A stretch of 64,000 bases of DNA. It comes from Paguma larvata (lineage: Eukaryota; Chordata; Mammalia; Carnivora; Viverridae). The notes beneath the pieces were generated by a model. That model was not told the DNA's origin, did no database searches, and saw only the letters and a program-made list of their open reading frames with translations. The translations under genes were made by a program, and so were the position numbers. Every line of letters starts with the position of its first letter. Position 1 is the stretch's first letter. Below are positions 51,110-62,600 of this stretch, piece after piece. Location: assembly GCA_030068075.1 (NCBI GenBank), contig CM057824.1, positions 129,074,414 through 129,138,413 on the forward strand, written 5' to 3'.

Positions 51110-51288
51110 AAAATCTGTTCTCAAAACAACTCCATTGCTGTTACAATTCCCATTTTTATGTAAGAAAACTCAGCCTTCGAGTAGCTCTAAGAATCTCCCC
51201 AAAGTCAAACAATTAGTAATTGATAGCCATTGGATACAGAATTTGAACCAAAACTCTTGTTTTGATCTTACATCAGTCCAATCTTTTA
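51110..51288 (+). mobile_element. MIR SINE fossil
   Basis: 'caaaacaactccattgctg', 'cccatttttatgtaagaaaac', 'ccccaaagtcaaacaattag' and 'cagaatttgaaccaaaactc' follow MIR order. Confidence 0.65.
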
Positions 51289-51475
51289 CAAAAGGGGCAA
51301 TTTGCTAAATTGCCCACAAATCTGCACCATCCTTATTGTGACACTGAAGTGGTTTCTACATTTTTGTCCTCTGTAATTTCCTTCAGTTATTAATTTGCCT
51401 ATTTCTTGGCCAATTTTAAGCAGGACTGTCACTTCATAAAATGATTTAATATTAGATCTCCTCATTTTTGCAAGA

Positions 51476-51476
51476 T

Positions 51477-51512
<36 letters not shown>

Positions 51513-51518
51513 ATATAA
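51476..51518. repeat. (TA)n tract
   Basis: Two (TA)n blocks separated by an extra T at about 51501. Self-complementary. Confidence 0.97.
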
Positions 51519-51645
51519 TTTGTCCAGCTATATAACATTTTCCATTCAAAAATACACCTAGTTAAAATTTTAACTAAAATGCCATCAATTGTATTTATTT
51601 ATTTGTTTGTTTATATTTATTTATTTTCAACTTTATGATAAATTT

Positions 51646-52180
51646 GATAATGATTTTTTTTCTTTTTTACATTAAAGTTGAGTTATATAACATACAGTAC
51701 AATATTGGTTTCAGGAGTAGCACTCAATGAGACATCACGCACATACAACACCCAATGCTAATCACAAGTGCCCTCCTTCATACCCATCATCCATCTAGCC
51801 CATCTCCCACCCACCTCCCTCTGTCAACCCATAGTTTCTTCTCTGTCATTAAGAGTCTCTTTTGGTTTGTTTCCCTCTCTTTTCTTTTCCCCCCATTCAC
51901 ATATGTTCATCTGTTTCATTTCTTAAACTCTTAAATTCCACATATGAATGAAATCATATGGTATTTGTCTCTCTGACTTATTTCACTTAGTATATATACA
52001 TTCTAGCTCTATCTATGTCATTGCAAATCATAAGATTTCAGCCGTCTTGATAGGTGAGTAATATCTCTCTATCACCTATCTATCTATGTATCTCTATCCA
52101 TCCATTTATCAGTTGATGGGCATTTAGACTGTCTCCATAGTTTGGCTATTATTGATAATGCTGCTATAAACATACAAATA
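51646..52180 (-). mobile_element. Carnivore-type L1 3' end, antisense
   Basis: Antisense landmarks of carnivore L1 3' UTR and ORF2 end: 'caatattggtttcaggagtag', 'ccaatgctaatcacaagtgc', 'ccatagtttcttctctgtc', 'attccacatatgaatgaaatc', 'tgacttatttcacttagtat', 'gttgatgggcatttagactg' and 'aatgctgctataaacatac'. Less diverged than the L1 at 52215. Confidence 0.8.
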
Positions 52181-52363
52181 ATGGATTCTGGTCAAATGGA
52201 TATTCGCTGCTTTAATCTTCATGTTTCTCATATCTTTTAAATATTTCTTAATAAATTTTTAAAATGATACTATACTATGTAATTCATATAACAAAATACA
52301 TATTATCCTAAATATATATTTAATTACTTCCTTCAAAGGATTCATTAAAAATAGAATTGCTAG

Positions 52364-52589
52364 AGGGATGCCTGGGTGGCTCAATTGGTTAAGTTTTTGC
52401 TTCTTGGGTTCAGTTCAGGTGATGATCTCATAGATCGTGAATTTGAGCCCCACATCGGGTTCCGTGCTGACATTGCAGAGTCTGCTTAGAATTCTCTCTC
52501 CCTTCTCTCTGCTCCTCCCTGGATGTCACTCCTTCCCTCTTAAAATAGATAAATTAATGAAATGTTTTGTTTTGTTTTGTTTTTCAAAA
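52364..52589 (+). mobile_element. SINEC_Fc-type SINE, nested in L1
   Basis: Complete with a (GTTTT)n-type tail region. A 15-bp duplication lies at 52349-52363 and 52590-52604 with two mismatches (AAATAGAATTGCTAG, AAATACAATTACTAG). Confidence 0.94.
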
Positions 52590-52889
52590 AAATACAATTA
52601 CTAGGTAGAATGGGAACATATATTTAAACCTTTTGTTACAGATTGCTATATTGCCTTCCAGAAGCCTGAAGCAATTTATATTCTGACTAGAAGCATACAA
52701 GGGCTTGTCTCACCTCACCCTCACCAAAAATGCCATTATCATTTTTTTAAAGTTTTGCAAAATTCTGTAAAAAATGTAATCTCCCTATTGTATTAATTGG
52801 AATTCTTTTGATTAGTAATGAGGAAAAAAATTTCACCTTTATTGGTCACTTATCTTTATTTTTCCTATATTGCCTTGCAACATTTTCTT

Positions 52890-53082
52890 AAAGGTTTCCA
52901 TATTTATTTTGAGAGCGACAGAGAGGGTGAGAGTGGGGGCAGAGCAAGAGAGAGAATCTTAAGCACACTCCAAGTTCTCAACGCAGAGCCTGATGTGGGG
53001 TTCGAACTCATGAATTGTGAGGTCATGACCTGAGCTGAACCAAATCGGGTATCTAACTGACAGAGCCACCCAGGTGCCCCTG
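52890..53082 (-). mobile_element. SINEC_Fc-type SINE, antisense, nested in L1
   Basis: Ends 'gagccacccaggtgccccTG'. Approximate duplication TTGCAACATTTTCTT (52875-52889) and TTGCCATATTTTTGC (about 53085-53099). Confidence 0.92.
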
Positions 53083-53444
53083 ATTTGCCATATTTTTGCC
53101 AATTTTTCTATTGGTTAGACATCTATTTATTATTACATTTTATATATTAAGAATATTTTTAACAACTGATAATCTACCTTCTATTCATGTTTATGGTGTT
53201 TTGATGTTGGGAAGTTTTGTTTTATACGTAATGAAGTATATGAAAATTTTCTTTTGTGAGATTTTTCTTTACCACAGTGTTCCAAAAGCCCGTATCTTAT
53301 GCAAAGCAAAGTATGCATTGTTTTATAATTTTTTTCTAGTTCATTGCTGTTTTGCACTGTACATTTAACTCTCTAAGCTACCTGTGACTATGATGTCAGG
53401 AACTAACTATACTTTGAGTAAAATAAGTGGATCCTTTGGCTTAT

Positions 53445-53735
53445 TTTAAGTTTTATTTTTTTTTAATTTTTTCATCACAAGTGCACTCCTTAATCCCCAC
53501 CTCCTATTTCAGCCATCCTCCTACCCATCTCCCTTCTGCTAACCATCAGTTTGTTCTCTATAGTTAAGAATCTGTGTCTTGGTTTGTCTCTCTCTTGTTT
53601 TTTCCCTTTGCTTATTTGTTTTGTTTCTTAAATTCCACAGATGGGTGAGATCATGTGGTATTCGTCTTTCTCTGACTCACTTATTTCACTTAGCATAATA
53701 CTCTATAGCTCTACTCAGGTTTTGCAAATGAGATG
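53445..53735 (-). mobile_element. Carnivore-type L1 3' end, antisense
   Basis: 'tcatcacaagtgcactcctt', 'ctaaccatcagtttgttctc', 'gggtgagatcatgtggtattc', 'cttatttcacttagcataat' and 'gttttgcaaatgagatg' are the reverse of the carnivore L1 ORF2 end and 3' UTR. About 290 bp, 5'-truncated. Confidence 0.82.
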
Positions 53736-53739
53736 TCAT

Positions 53740-54480
53740 CAATTAAAAGATTAATTTGGCAAAAAATTGGCATCTTACAAAAATTGCCGCAAGTTCCAGA
53801 GTCAAAGCTGGATCAGGAGTTAGAGTCTTAGCCAAGAACACTGCCAAAGAGGGGATAGGGTAAAGGGGCACTGAGGCCGTTGGCCAGGACCCAAAGCACA
53901 CTGTTCTTGCATTACTTGCAGAGGGATATTGACAGGCGTGACAAGAATAAGTGCATGGACAAAGACAGAAGGCACTGGTGACTACCACATCGATAAAACT
54001 CTTGGGTTATTATTAGGCTGCCAGTTGTTAAACTATTTTCTTTCAACTCTAAACCCAATGATCTATGTCCTACTTTGTGATGCTGGGGCCGGGAATCTGC
54101 AAGCTACATTTCTTATCTGCCAGCTGGCTTCTTACTGCATTACGCTAATAGAGAACAATAGACGGAGATTGGAAATCAGGAAGAGGAACAGGACTTGCTC
54201 CTTCTCTGCCTGCTGTTTCTGTCAGTGGCTCCCCAGTAGCACTCTTCATCGGAAGCAGCAGCTAGTTTCAAACTCTAGCTTAATTTGGTCCTTCCAATCA
54301 CAGCCTCACCGCATCCCTGAGGAAGTCTGGGCAGCGCCCAACTCAGAAGCATGAACCCAGATCCGCAGACCACTCTGCACGGTCTCCATGGCGCTGAGGT
54401 GCGGCAACATGCTGGACAAATGCAGACACATTTTCCTCTTAAGAAGCTTATTCCTTGACATGTTCCATCAAGTCTTAATC
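53740..54480. other. GC-richer block of unknown origin with a 141-codon open frame
   Basis: Richer in GC than its surroundings. The plus-strand frame 53929-54354 is the longest in the window (141 codons) but shows no domain, no splice context and no recognised homology. 'ttatctgccagctggcttc' and 'ggagattggaaatcagg' at about 54111-54180 recall a common mammalian interspersed repeat that I cannot name, so a degraded transposon is more likely than a gene. Confidence 0.35.
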
Positions 54481-54561
54481 TTATATTCTAACTGAATTAT
54501 ATGGATATGTATATGAATATATCTGCGATATTTAGGCTAGGCTAAGAGTCACTGTGTTTTA

Positions 54562-54769
54562 GGGGCACATGGGTGACTCAGTTGGTTAAGTGTCTGACTT
54601 GGGCTCAGATCATGATCTTGCAGTTTGTAGGTTCAAGCCCTGCATCAGGCTCTCTGTTGTGAGCACAGAACCTGCTTCGGGTCTTCCATCTTCCTCTCTT
54701 TCTGCCCTTCTCTTGCTCTTGTGCTCTCTGTCTCTCAAAAATAAGTAAACTTAAAAAAAGAAACTTTTA
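54562..54769 (+). mobile_element. SINEC_Fc-type SINE with perfect long duplication
   Basis: Complete. An identical 18-bp duplication, AAGAGTCACTGTGTTTTA, lies at 54544-54561 and 54770-54787. Confidence 0.97.
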
Positions 54770-55234
54770 AAGAGTCACTGTGTTTTACGCTGTAACTATA
54801 TCATATTTGATACTTACACACAATAATTTTGAACCGTAGAAAAACTTGATGTGTTTTCAGAAACTTTCATGGTATAAGACAGATAACATGACAGATAACA
54901 GATATGGATTCAATAAGTGAGGCCAAAGGGAAGTCTCTTAAACATCATGTTCCACAGCATGGAAGACTATAGTTTTTAAAAATGATACAGGCTGTTAAAA
55001 GAGTGACTGGAATAAAGTTCAAACTATCTGAGTAACGTCCACTTACTAACCTTCTACTTTGGAAATCATAACGTTATGTAAGCCAGTACCAAGAAAAATG
55101 GAATTACATCTATTTTATTACATATAATAATATGTTTTATATAGCCTTTCTAATATGTATGAGAGTGCATGATTTTGCAATTTGTAGTCTTTTTCAACCT
55201 AAGGAATAATAAAATAAACACAATTAAACTTCTT

Positions 55235-55444
55235 TTTTTAAATTTTTTTAATCTTCATTTATTTTTGAGAGAGAGAGACAGAGAGACAGAGTGCAAGCAG
55301 AGGAGGAGGAGAGAGAAGGAGAAAAAGAATCCGAAGCAGGCTCCAGGCAGTCAGCACAGAGCCTGATGTGGGGCTTGAACCCACAAACCAGGAGGAGATC
55401 ATGACCTGAGCCAAAGTCAGATGCTTAACTGACTAAGCCACCAT
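55235..55444 (-). mobile_element. SINEC_Fc-type SINE, antisense, lacking the last head bases
   Basis: The tRNA-like end stops at 'ctaagccaccat', so about 12 bp of the 5' end are missing. Duplication ACAATTAAACTTCTT (55220-55234) and ACAATTAAGATTCTT (55445-55459). It faces the SINE at 55521. Confidence 0.94.
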
Positions 55445-55520
55445 ACAATTAAGATTCTTGAGGGGGTGAAATAACTTTATTAATGGGGTTTGTTTGTAAC
55501 ATTATAGACAAATTAAGCTA

Positions 55521-55643
55521 TGGTTACCTGGTTGGACCAGTCAGTTGAGTGTCCGACTCCTGATTTCGGCTCAGGTCATGATCCCAGGGCCATGATATCA
55601 AGCCTGGCATCCGGCTCCACACTAAGCATGGAGCCTGCTTGAG

Positions 55644-55677
<34 letters not shown>

Positions 55678-55722
55678 CTTTCCCCCACTTGCATTCTCTC
55701 TTTAAAATAAAATTAATTAAAT
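55521..55722 (+). mobile_element. SINEC_Fc-type SINE
   Basis: The head 'tggttacctggttggaccag' is diverged at the A box. (TC)n lies at 55647-55674. Likely duplication AAATTAAGCTA (about 55510-55520) and AAACGAAGCTA (about 55722-55732). Confidence 0.92.
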
Positions 55723-55732
55723 AAACGAAGCT

Positions 55733-56370
55733 AATGATAAGGCCTCAGACTATAAGAATCAGATATAAGAATCAAGACATAGAATTAACACACAGAGCGA
55801 TCCTTTCTACTTGAAATGCCTAAAAGTAGGATTTGTGTCTTCTTTATATTCCACACCACAGTCTTATATGTATAAAAGAAAATGGCAATTTCATCTTTCT
55901 CATAGCTGTATGTACCCATCATATTATGAAAGAGACTGCTTTATCCTCCAAGGTCGCATCCTGGTTCATGGAAGAGGAAAAGAAAGTGAGCCAATTATTT
56001 AAAAAGTGGAATAGTGGTGTAAGGTAAAAATAAAATTTTACTTTAGGGTGAAGAGAATAATTTGACCCAGTGGAGTGAAGTATAAATCGTTTTTCCTAGC
56101 ATATGGAGTACTACATTCAGGACCAAATAATTTTCTGATCAGGTAACGTGCTAGTTGCTAAACCGTTTAATCCAGTTGGTTAGTACATTAAGAAGACGCA
56201 TGTGTATGGCGACGACAGCTGTGGACCCGTACACACAGGCAGAGATCAAACTCCAGAGTTTATCAAACATAATAATTCAGCAACACAATTCTGTCAACAA
56301 TTACACCCAACAAAGACACAAGCGACTTTGTTAGGACCATCAAGAATTGAAGAGACTATAAGTAAGAAAC
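55733..56370. other. Unique stretch
   Basis: No gene or named repeat recognised. Confidence 0.4.
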
Positions 56371-56391
56371 GCATGCGCATGCGCGCGCGCG

Positions 56392-56442
<51 letters not shown>
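56371..56442. repeat. Uninterrupted 72-bp alternating purine-pyrimidine tract
   Basis: GCATGCGCAT, then (GC)n, then ACGC and (AC)n of about 23 units, with no break in purine-pyrimidine alternation over 72 bp. Open frames across it on both strands are artefacts. Confidence 0.98.
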
Positions 56443-56446
<4 letters not shown>

Positions 56447-56849
56447 GTTGCTAACACACACAAAAAAACAAAAGGTTCTAACATCAAAAGCCTTCAAGCA
56501 GAGTAAGGCAGTGATTTCCTGATTAATGGCTGTGTAATGAAAGAGATGCTCGCCCATGACCTTTTCAATCTCTGTAACATGAGGAGTAGGCATCTAGGTG
56601 CCCCCCACAGAAGTGTTTTCAGGGCAAAATCTCTTGACAAGAAACCATGCCCCCTATGAGAGACCTAGACTATTGTTTCTGCATTTTATAAAAGCGAACA
56701 TAGTACTTCACTGTAAAACCATTCTAAATGAGTTCTAAAATTGTGACTAAACTATGTTATTTCAACTTGAAAAGAAACTATAACCTTCGTTTAATAAAGC
56801 TTCAATTATGAAAAAGACAACAAAAATATACAGAATGGAGTCATTGTTT
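56443..56849. other. Unique stretch
   Basis: No gene or named repeat recognised. Confidence 0.4.
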
Positions 56850-56865
56850 TCAGAATGGAATCTTT

Positions 56866-56997
56866 GGTTTTTAGGGTTTTTTTTTGTTTTTATTTTTTGA
56901 GAGAGAGAGAGAGAGAGTGCACACGTGAGTGAATGGGGAAGAGGCAGAAAGAAAGGGGGGCAGAAGACCCAAAGTGGGCTCTGTGCTGACAGCAGAG
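56866..56997 (-). mobile_element. 5'-truncated SINEC_Fc-type SINE, antisense
   Basis: Only the 3' half is present (T-rich end, (GA)n, 'gggctctgtgctgacagcag'); the tRNA-like head is absent. A perfect 16-bp duplication, TCAGAATGGAATCTTT, at 56850-56865 and 56998-57013 shows that the copy was truncated at insertion, not by later deletion. Confidence 0.95.
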
Positions 56998-57013
56998 TCA
57001 GAATGGAATCTTT

Positions 57014-57536
57014 TAATTGAGGCTTTATTTGTTTTTCTTTCAGGTAGTGAACATAATTAAGTTTTAACGTCAGAAAATGTAAAAAGAAAGGAGTGTTGAC
57101 TGACAATGGAAAGTAATCAGAAACACCTAAAATATCTTACAAATGACAAGAATTTTTAACAATAAGATTGTTTTCTGACGAAACCAATAACTTTATTCTG
57201 ACATGTATAGATAATTTTAAAAATCATTTCTTATCAATTATCTTTGCTGTTTCTCATGCCATGGTCTTCTTACTGTTCCCTCACACTACCTCTGGAGCAC
57301 AGGAAACAGGCCTAACTAAGAACGACATTAAGGAATTTATATCAGTAGGAATAATTTTTATTGTAAATTTTTTGTTTTCTTAACGATTTTATATCAGAAA
57401 AAAATAAGTCTTTGTTATTGGTTGGTGAAAACTTGTAGCATTTGATAAACAAAAACAATTTCTAAGGATGCTAGCAGAGAGAGTGACTTTGAATCTATAT
57501 GATAAATAAAGTGCCATAACCTACTTTATGGCGATG
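57014..57536. other. Unique stretch
   Basis: No gene or named repeat recognised. The 71-codon frame at 57168-57383 has hydrophobic stretches but no domain I know. Confidence 0.4.
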
Positions 57537-57932
57537 TGTTATGGATGGAAGGGTGTCCTCTCGAAATTCATATGTTGAAGTCCTAATTCCAAGTACCTCT
57601 GAATGTCACCTTATTTGAAAATAGGGTCATCACCCGTGTAATGAGTTAAGATGTTATTATTGTGGGCCTTACTCAATCCAAAGCGACTTGTGCCATAAAC
57701 AGAATGCACAGAAGAATCGCACATGGACATAGAAGTAGTGATTTGGGTGGGTTTCTGCAGGCCGAGAAACACCGAAGGTCATCTGCAGACCTGCCACAGA
57801 TTCTCCCCCGGCACCTTTAGAAGGAGCATTTTCCTCCTGACACTTCAATCTATGAGACAATGCATACTTAAGCCACTCAGTTTTTGGCACATTGTTATAG
57901 CAGCCTTTGAAAACTATTACAAGCTGTATCAC
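57537..57932 (+). mobile_element. MLT1-type LTR (ERVL-MaLR), sense
   Basis: 'gttatggatggaagggtgtcc', 'aaattcatatgttgaagtcc', 'cttatttgaaaatagggtc', 'aatgagttaagatgtta', 'gtgggccttactcaatcca', then 'ttaagccactcagtttttg' and 'attgttatagcagcctttg' follow MLT1 order. Solo, no internal region. The 111- and 108-codon frames here are chance frames. Confidence 0.82.
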
Positions 57933-59250
57933 CGAGGAAGTTGTCTGTCTGCCTCTTTCGGGTACAGGCAGCGTGGTTCCTCTCGTGATAACACTGATGA
58001 ACACCTTCCGTACCGCTCATCTACAGTATCCTACGGGAGGGAAAACTGAGTACTTGTGTTTACGTTAACTAAACTTCACACAGCAAGACTTGATTCAATA
58101 TTCTATATCATTACATTTTATTAAAAACCATGTGAAAATAATTGAGTATAAAGAGCAAATCCAGAGCACAAATATGAATTGAATTAACAAGACAAAATTA
58201 ATGAACTCACTTATGGGGAAGAAAGCACAGATGTAATGCATAAATGAGGCACGGCAAATTAACATTTTGGGCCTAAAGTTATATTGTTAACTAAAGAGGG
58301 TTTATTACTTTTTAATTTTAAATGCATGATGTTTATTAACAATAAAAAACAATAAAATTAGTAGGATTATTATTTATGTTCCGAATCTAGTCAGACACCC
58401 CACCCGGAACCAACTCCTTCTTGGTAAATTGTGTTTAAGCTTTTAATTTACTAAAAGGTAAATAGAAGTTGATTAAAAATACGTTGATTTTAAATGAATA
58501 CAAGCTTTTAAAACTGTCTTTATTAATGTGGCAAAATAAAGAAAAATTGGGAAAAAAAGGTATAAAAGACGATATAGCAAATATAGAAAAGGCTTTGCTC
58601 TTTCCGAATAAAGATCTTAGGCAAAGCACCTTGCAAAACTAAAATAGTGAACAGCTTCCTGCACTGTGAGTATATTATAATAAGTGGAGACACCATCTTT
58701 AATCTGCAGCGGTACAGAAAACACTGCAAGTCACACTTGGGGATTTTAATTTATGTGCATGTCAGTATTGACAATCGATGCTGCCATTTTATAACACGAT
58801 TATGGATGTCATCTACGTATTCTATCATTTACTCATCAACATTAACAGAATGGATTAAATTGGTATTTTCTTGTTTTTTAACATAGGAAGAAGACCCATT
58901 GACATAATAACAGATATTATACACGCTCATTAAATTTATCGTATCCTGATTTCAGAAATGCTAAATGTGAAAAAAAAATGTGCACTGTAGAATTAACAAA
59001 CTGTGGCAATAAGAAAAAGAACAGTATCTTTTCATCACACTTTAAATTTTCATTTCAGATTAAGATAAATGAAATAGCAAAACCCAAAAATCTTCAAGAA
59101 TAAGTATTTGGAGATCTGTTTCCCTTTTCTTGGTCCCTACCACATATACTTGGACTTTACTTTTTTTTTTTTTTCTCTCTCCAAATTCCCACTATGAGGC
59201 AACAAATAAACTATAGGGATTTGAAATAAGCGAACATAATTGCATTAAAG
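57933..59250. other. Mostly unique stretch with a CpG-retaining start
   Basis: About nine CpG fall in roughly the first 100 bp (57932-58040), then AT-rich sequence. No gene or named repeat recognised. Confidence 0.4.
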
Positions 59251-59254
59251 AAGC

Positions 59255-59681
59255 AATAGTGGAAAGAACCTAAATGTCCATCAACTGATGAATGAATAAA
59301 GGTGTGGCAAAAATATACAATGGAATACTACTCGGCAATGAGAAAGAATGAAATCCTGCCATTTGCAGCAACATGGATGGAACTGGAGGGTATTATGCTG
59401 AGTGAAATGTCAGGCAGAGAAAGACAGATGCCATATGTTTTCCCTCATATGTGGGTCTTGAGAAACTTAATAGGAGACCATGGGGGAAGAGAAGGGAGAA
59501 AAAAGTTACAAGAGAGGGAGAGAGGCAAACCATAAGAGACACTTAAATACAAAGAAAAAACTGACGGCTGATGGGGGTGGGTGAAAGGGAAAGTGGGTGA
59601 TGGGCATTGAGGAGGGCACTTGCTGGGATGAGCTCTGGGTGTTGTATGGAAACCAATTTGACAATAAATTATATTAAAAAA
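59255..59681 (+). mobile_element. Carnivore L1 3' end, 5'-truncated, low divergence
   Basis: Contains the ORF2p C-terminal end: frame 59302-59535 reads YYSAMRKNEILPFAATWMEL, a hallmark of L1 ORF2p. Then 3'-UTR words 'ggcattgaggagggcactt' and 'gagctctgggtgttgtatgg', an AATAAA (at about 59663) and a poly(A) run. An approximate duplication lies at about 59249-59264 (AAGCAATAGTGGAAAG) and 59685-59699 (GAGCAACAGTGAAG). A typical 5'-truncated retrotransposition product. It is the least decayed LINE in the window. Confidence 0.92.
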
Positions 59682-59694
59682 AAAAAGGAGCAAC

Positions 59695-62600
59695 AGTGAA
59701 GTATTCTGATTTTTAACAGGAAACTGTGGAATGGCCTGCTCTATCTCTTTTGAGATGTTGGATCACTTTCTTCATTGAAGTGGGGCATCCGCAATTCCTA
59801 GTTTCACTCAGACCTCAAATTCCAAGTTGTTTTCTGTTGTAATCAATGTAGACATAAAGAATCCAAAGCCAGCCCCAAATACTCAGAAATGAGTCAATAT
59901 TACTGTTAGTTTCATTCTGATCTTATCAACTTATTCTCATCCCAACACATTTTTATCCATTCTTATTGGAAGGAAGGATAAAAATATTTTCCTAAAAAAC
60001 ATATCTTTATATTTATTGGTCTCAAATTGTCTCAGTACTTGGTTTTATTCAAAAGCCAATTTATTAAAAGACATTCGGTAGTTCATAGAATTTTTAGGAG
60101 GCACAAGCCGCTGGCCTTGTAGGATTGTCTATATGTTTTCTTTCTCATTGTGGACTCACTATGGACACCAAGCATGGTGCTCTGTGCTTAGGGCTTCTGT
60201 CACTACCAGTCTCGAGGATCCACCTCACTCCCACCTAAGATTAAATTTCAAACAGCAATGGATTCTTCAACTTTTTCTCTGCTGAATTTGAGTTAGTTTT
60301 TAGAGGGTGTTTCTGAATGAAGCAGTTAGATTACATGCCTAAAATCTAGATGCAGCATGGGAGGAGACTGCATAGATTACTGTCTTCTACCTTGGAAAAT
60401 GAGACCACATATATGGGAATGGCATTCAAATGAAAATAGACTTCAACAAATAACCACTAGCCATGACTTTATATAAACACAGAAAGCTATGTTTTCCACC
60501 CAATGACTAGTGTTTTTAGTTGTTGATTCCAAACCGTTAGATCTCTGCTTTCTCAAATACGATTTATTTTTCATCTACTTTCTAACTCTGCTTCCATAGA
60601 TGTGCTTGTTGTCTCAGTGTTTGCCTTCATCCAAGGATCTTACCAAAAGGCCATGCAGTGGTTATAGCAACTGCCCCACAGCATTTAGGACTCCTAAAAC
60701 ACAGTGACTTCATTATATGAGACTACAGAACATGAAATTCTATTTTAGAATAGTCTAAGAAAAACAACAGAATAAGATTAGATCGATAAAAATGACCAGA
60801 AACTATATAAAATAAACTGTTTTAGTAAAACATTCTGTAGAATCTAATGAATAGTAGTCTAACGAATAGTTAATAATTTTTGGTCTTGTTGGTAATATAA
60901 TTTTATCACGTGTGGTCCCCCTGCTTTAAAAACGAAAACAGATTTAGCATCACTAAACATCCAATACTTTCCGAGGTCTCTTTCAGAAGATCCTTTACAA
61001 GTAGGTACATTCTGGAGGTCTCCAAAGCCACTACATGTCATTATATTACTAACTCCAAAATGGATTCTTAGCAGTTCCCTTATAATAACATAAATAAAAA
61101 AACAATATTATAGCCTCTTAAATATTATTTCTATAATTTTAGATATATTTTAGAAGGATTAATCCTTGTAACTCATAGAGCGCATATGTTTTAAATAGCT
61201 ACCCAGAAATGATTCATGCTTTCTGTACTTACTGACTATTTGCCTTTAACTGTATATCCTAAAACTACATTTAATGATTTTTTAAAGTAATTCTTCATGA
61301 ACTGTTGTTCACAAATTTGATTACACAAGGAAGCAGTAGTCTCAGCAACTGAAGTTTAACATTTTGGTGTGTAAATCTGCACAGTTCATAACACATTGTT
61401 TTGAAAACCAAAGGTTCATTTTGAATGCATTACTCCCTGAGGAATGCGTGGCTTTGCATGGGATGGATTTATATAGGATCACAGAGTAACTAAAGCCTTT
61501 AAACAACTCCTTTTTCTCCTTTACTGATTTCTGGCCTTAAAAGCACTCGATACATTTAAAAGACTATTTGGCACTTCAGATAACCTTGTAGCATCTCTCT
61601 ATATTCAAAATTTTAGCAAATCCTTTCCAATAAGATATAGTCAACTATACACTTCAGTGACTTTTACTGGGTAATCATTGATTAATGTAATGCCTTTTCT
61701 GTGATGCTTATCAAGACATAAAAATAACTTAAATGTGAGGAATTGGGACAAGGGAGTAATAAAAATACTATTTTACAATTAAAGCAGACACTAATAAATT
61801 CAGTCATCCAGTTGTTTGCAAGGATCTCAAAATATATACGGGTACACATTTGCTTACACTCACTCATACTCCCACCAATGCGCGCGCACACACACACACA
61901 CACACACCTACTTACATTTGTTGAAAATTATGTGTAAAATGAAGTAAACCAGTCATATTTAAGTCTGGTTAAGTTAATGTATCAGATGGAGGCTATTGCT
62001 AGGTAAGCCTTTGACATGCTTTGTAGTTGTTCACACTGTGTATAAAACAGGAATATTTGACTATCGATAATTAATATAATTTGAACATGAATATAATATG
62101 AATATGTATACATATTACCTAATACTTTTATGCCATACTACCAACCTTCTGCTCATTTGGTATATATATTATTCTATATAGAAATAAAAAATATTTTTTC
62201 ATTGAACATTTCACAAATTCGTGGTACATATGAGCAATTTTACAAACTTGCTAGTACAAATTCTATCAGTTAAATGCTCATATCTGAATTATATGTCCAT
62301 CTCTTGTAACCTAGAATATATTATGCATAAGAAAGTCTTTTTCCAACATATTTAACAAATTTCCTCCATTGGCAAACCTGAAAAATCTTAGTCATCACAG
62401 TACTATAGACAGATTGCTTTTTCTAAGGTATATTGTACTAGAAAATATTTAACCAAAAAAGCATTTAGTTTCTCAAATAATTTTTTAAAAGCCATCTATA
62501 AATCAAGAAGTAATAAGATGTAAAAACAAGTATTTTAATTTTATAGTAGCAAAGAAATTGTGGTAGTATGAAAATCACCAATAAAACTTTTGAGTTGTAA

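Larger units (their letters stand above)
52215..53345 (-). mobile_element. Old L1 fragment (L1ME-like), antisense, with two SINEs inside
   Basis: Landmarks: 'aaaatagaattgctaga', then 'attgctatattgccttccag', 'caccctcaccaaaaatgcc', 'ttttgattagtaatgag', then after the second SINE 'gccaatttttctattggttag' and 'tttatggtgttttgatg'. The register is kept across both SINEs at 52364 and 52890. Confidence 0.7.

Noticed and set aside
53929..54354. 141-codon plus-strand open frame as a gene
   Set aside because: No domain, no start or splice context, and nearby words resemble an interspersed repeat. Length alone is compatible with chance in GC-richer sequence.
56202..56593. Frames of 106 and 99 codons on opposite strands
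   Set aside because: Both run through the CA/CG dinucleotide tract (His-Thr and Cys-Val runs), which is open in several frames by nature.
57669..58049. Overlapping 111- and 108-codon frames
   Set aside because: They lie on opposite strands mostly within an MLT1 LTR, so are chance frames.
59302..59535. 77-codon frame as an independent gene
   Set aside because: It is the C-terminal end of L1 ORF2p in a 5'-truncated copy, annotated as part of that element.
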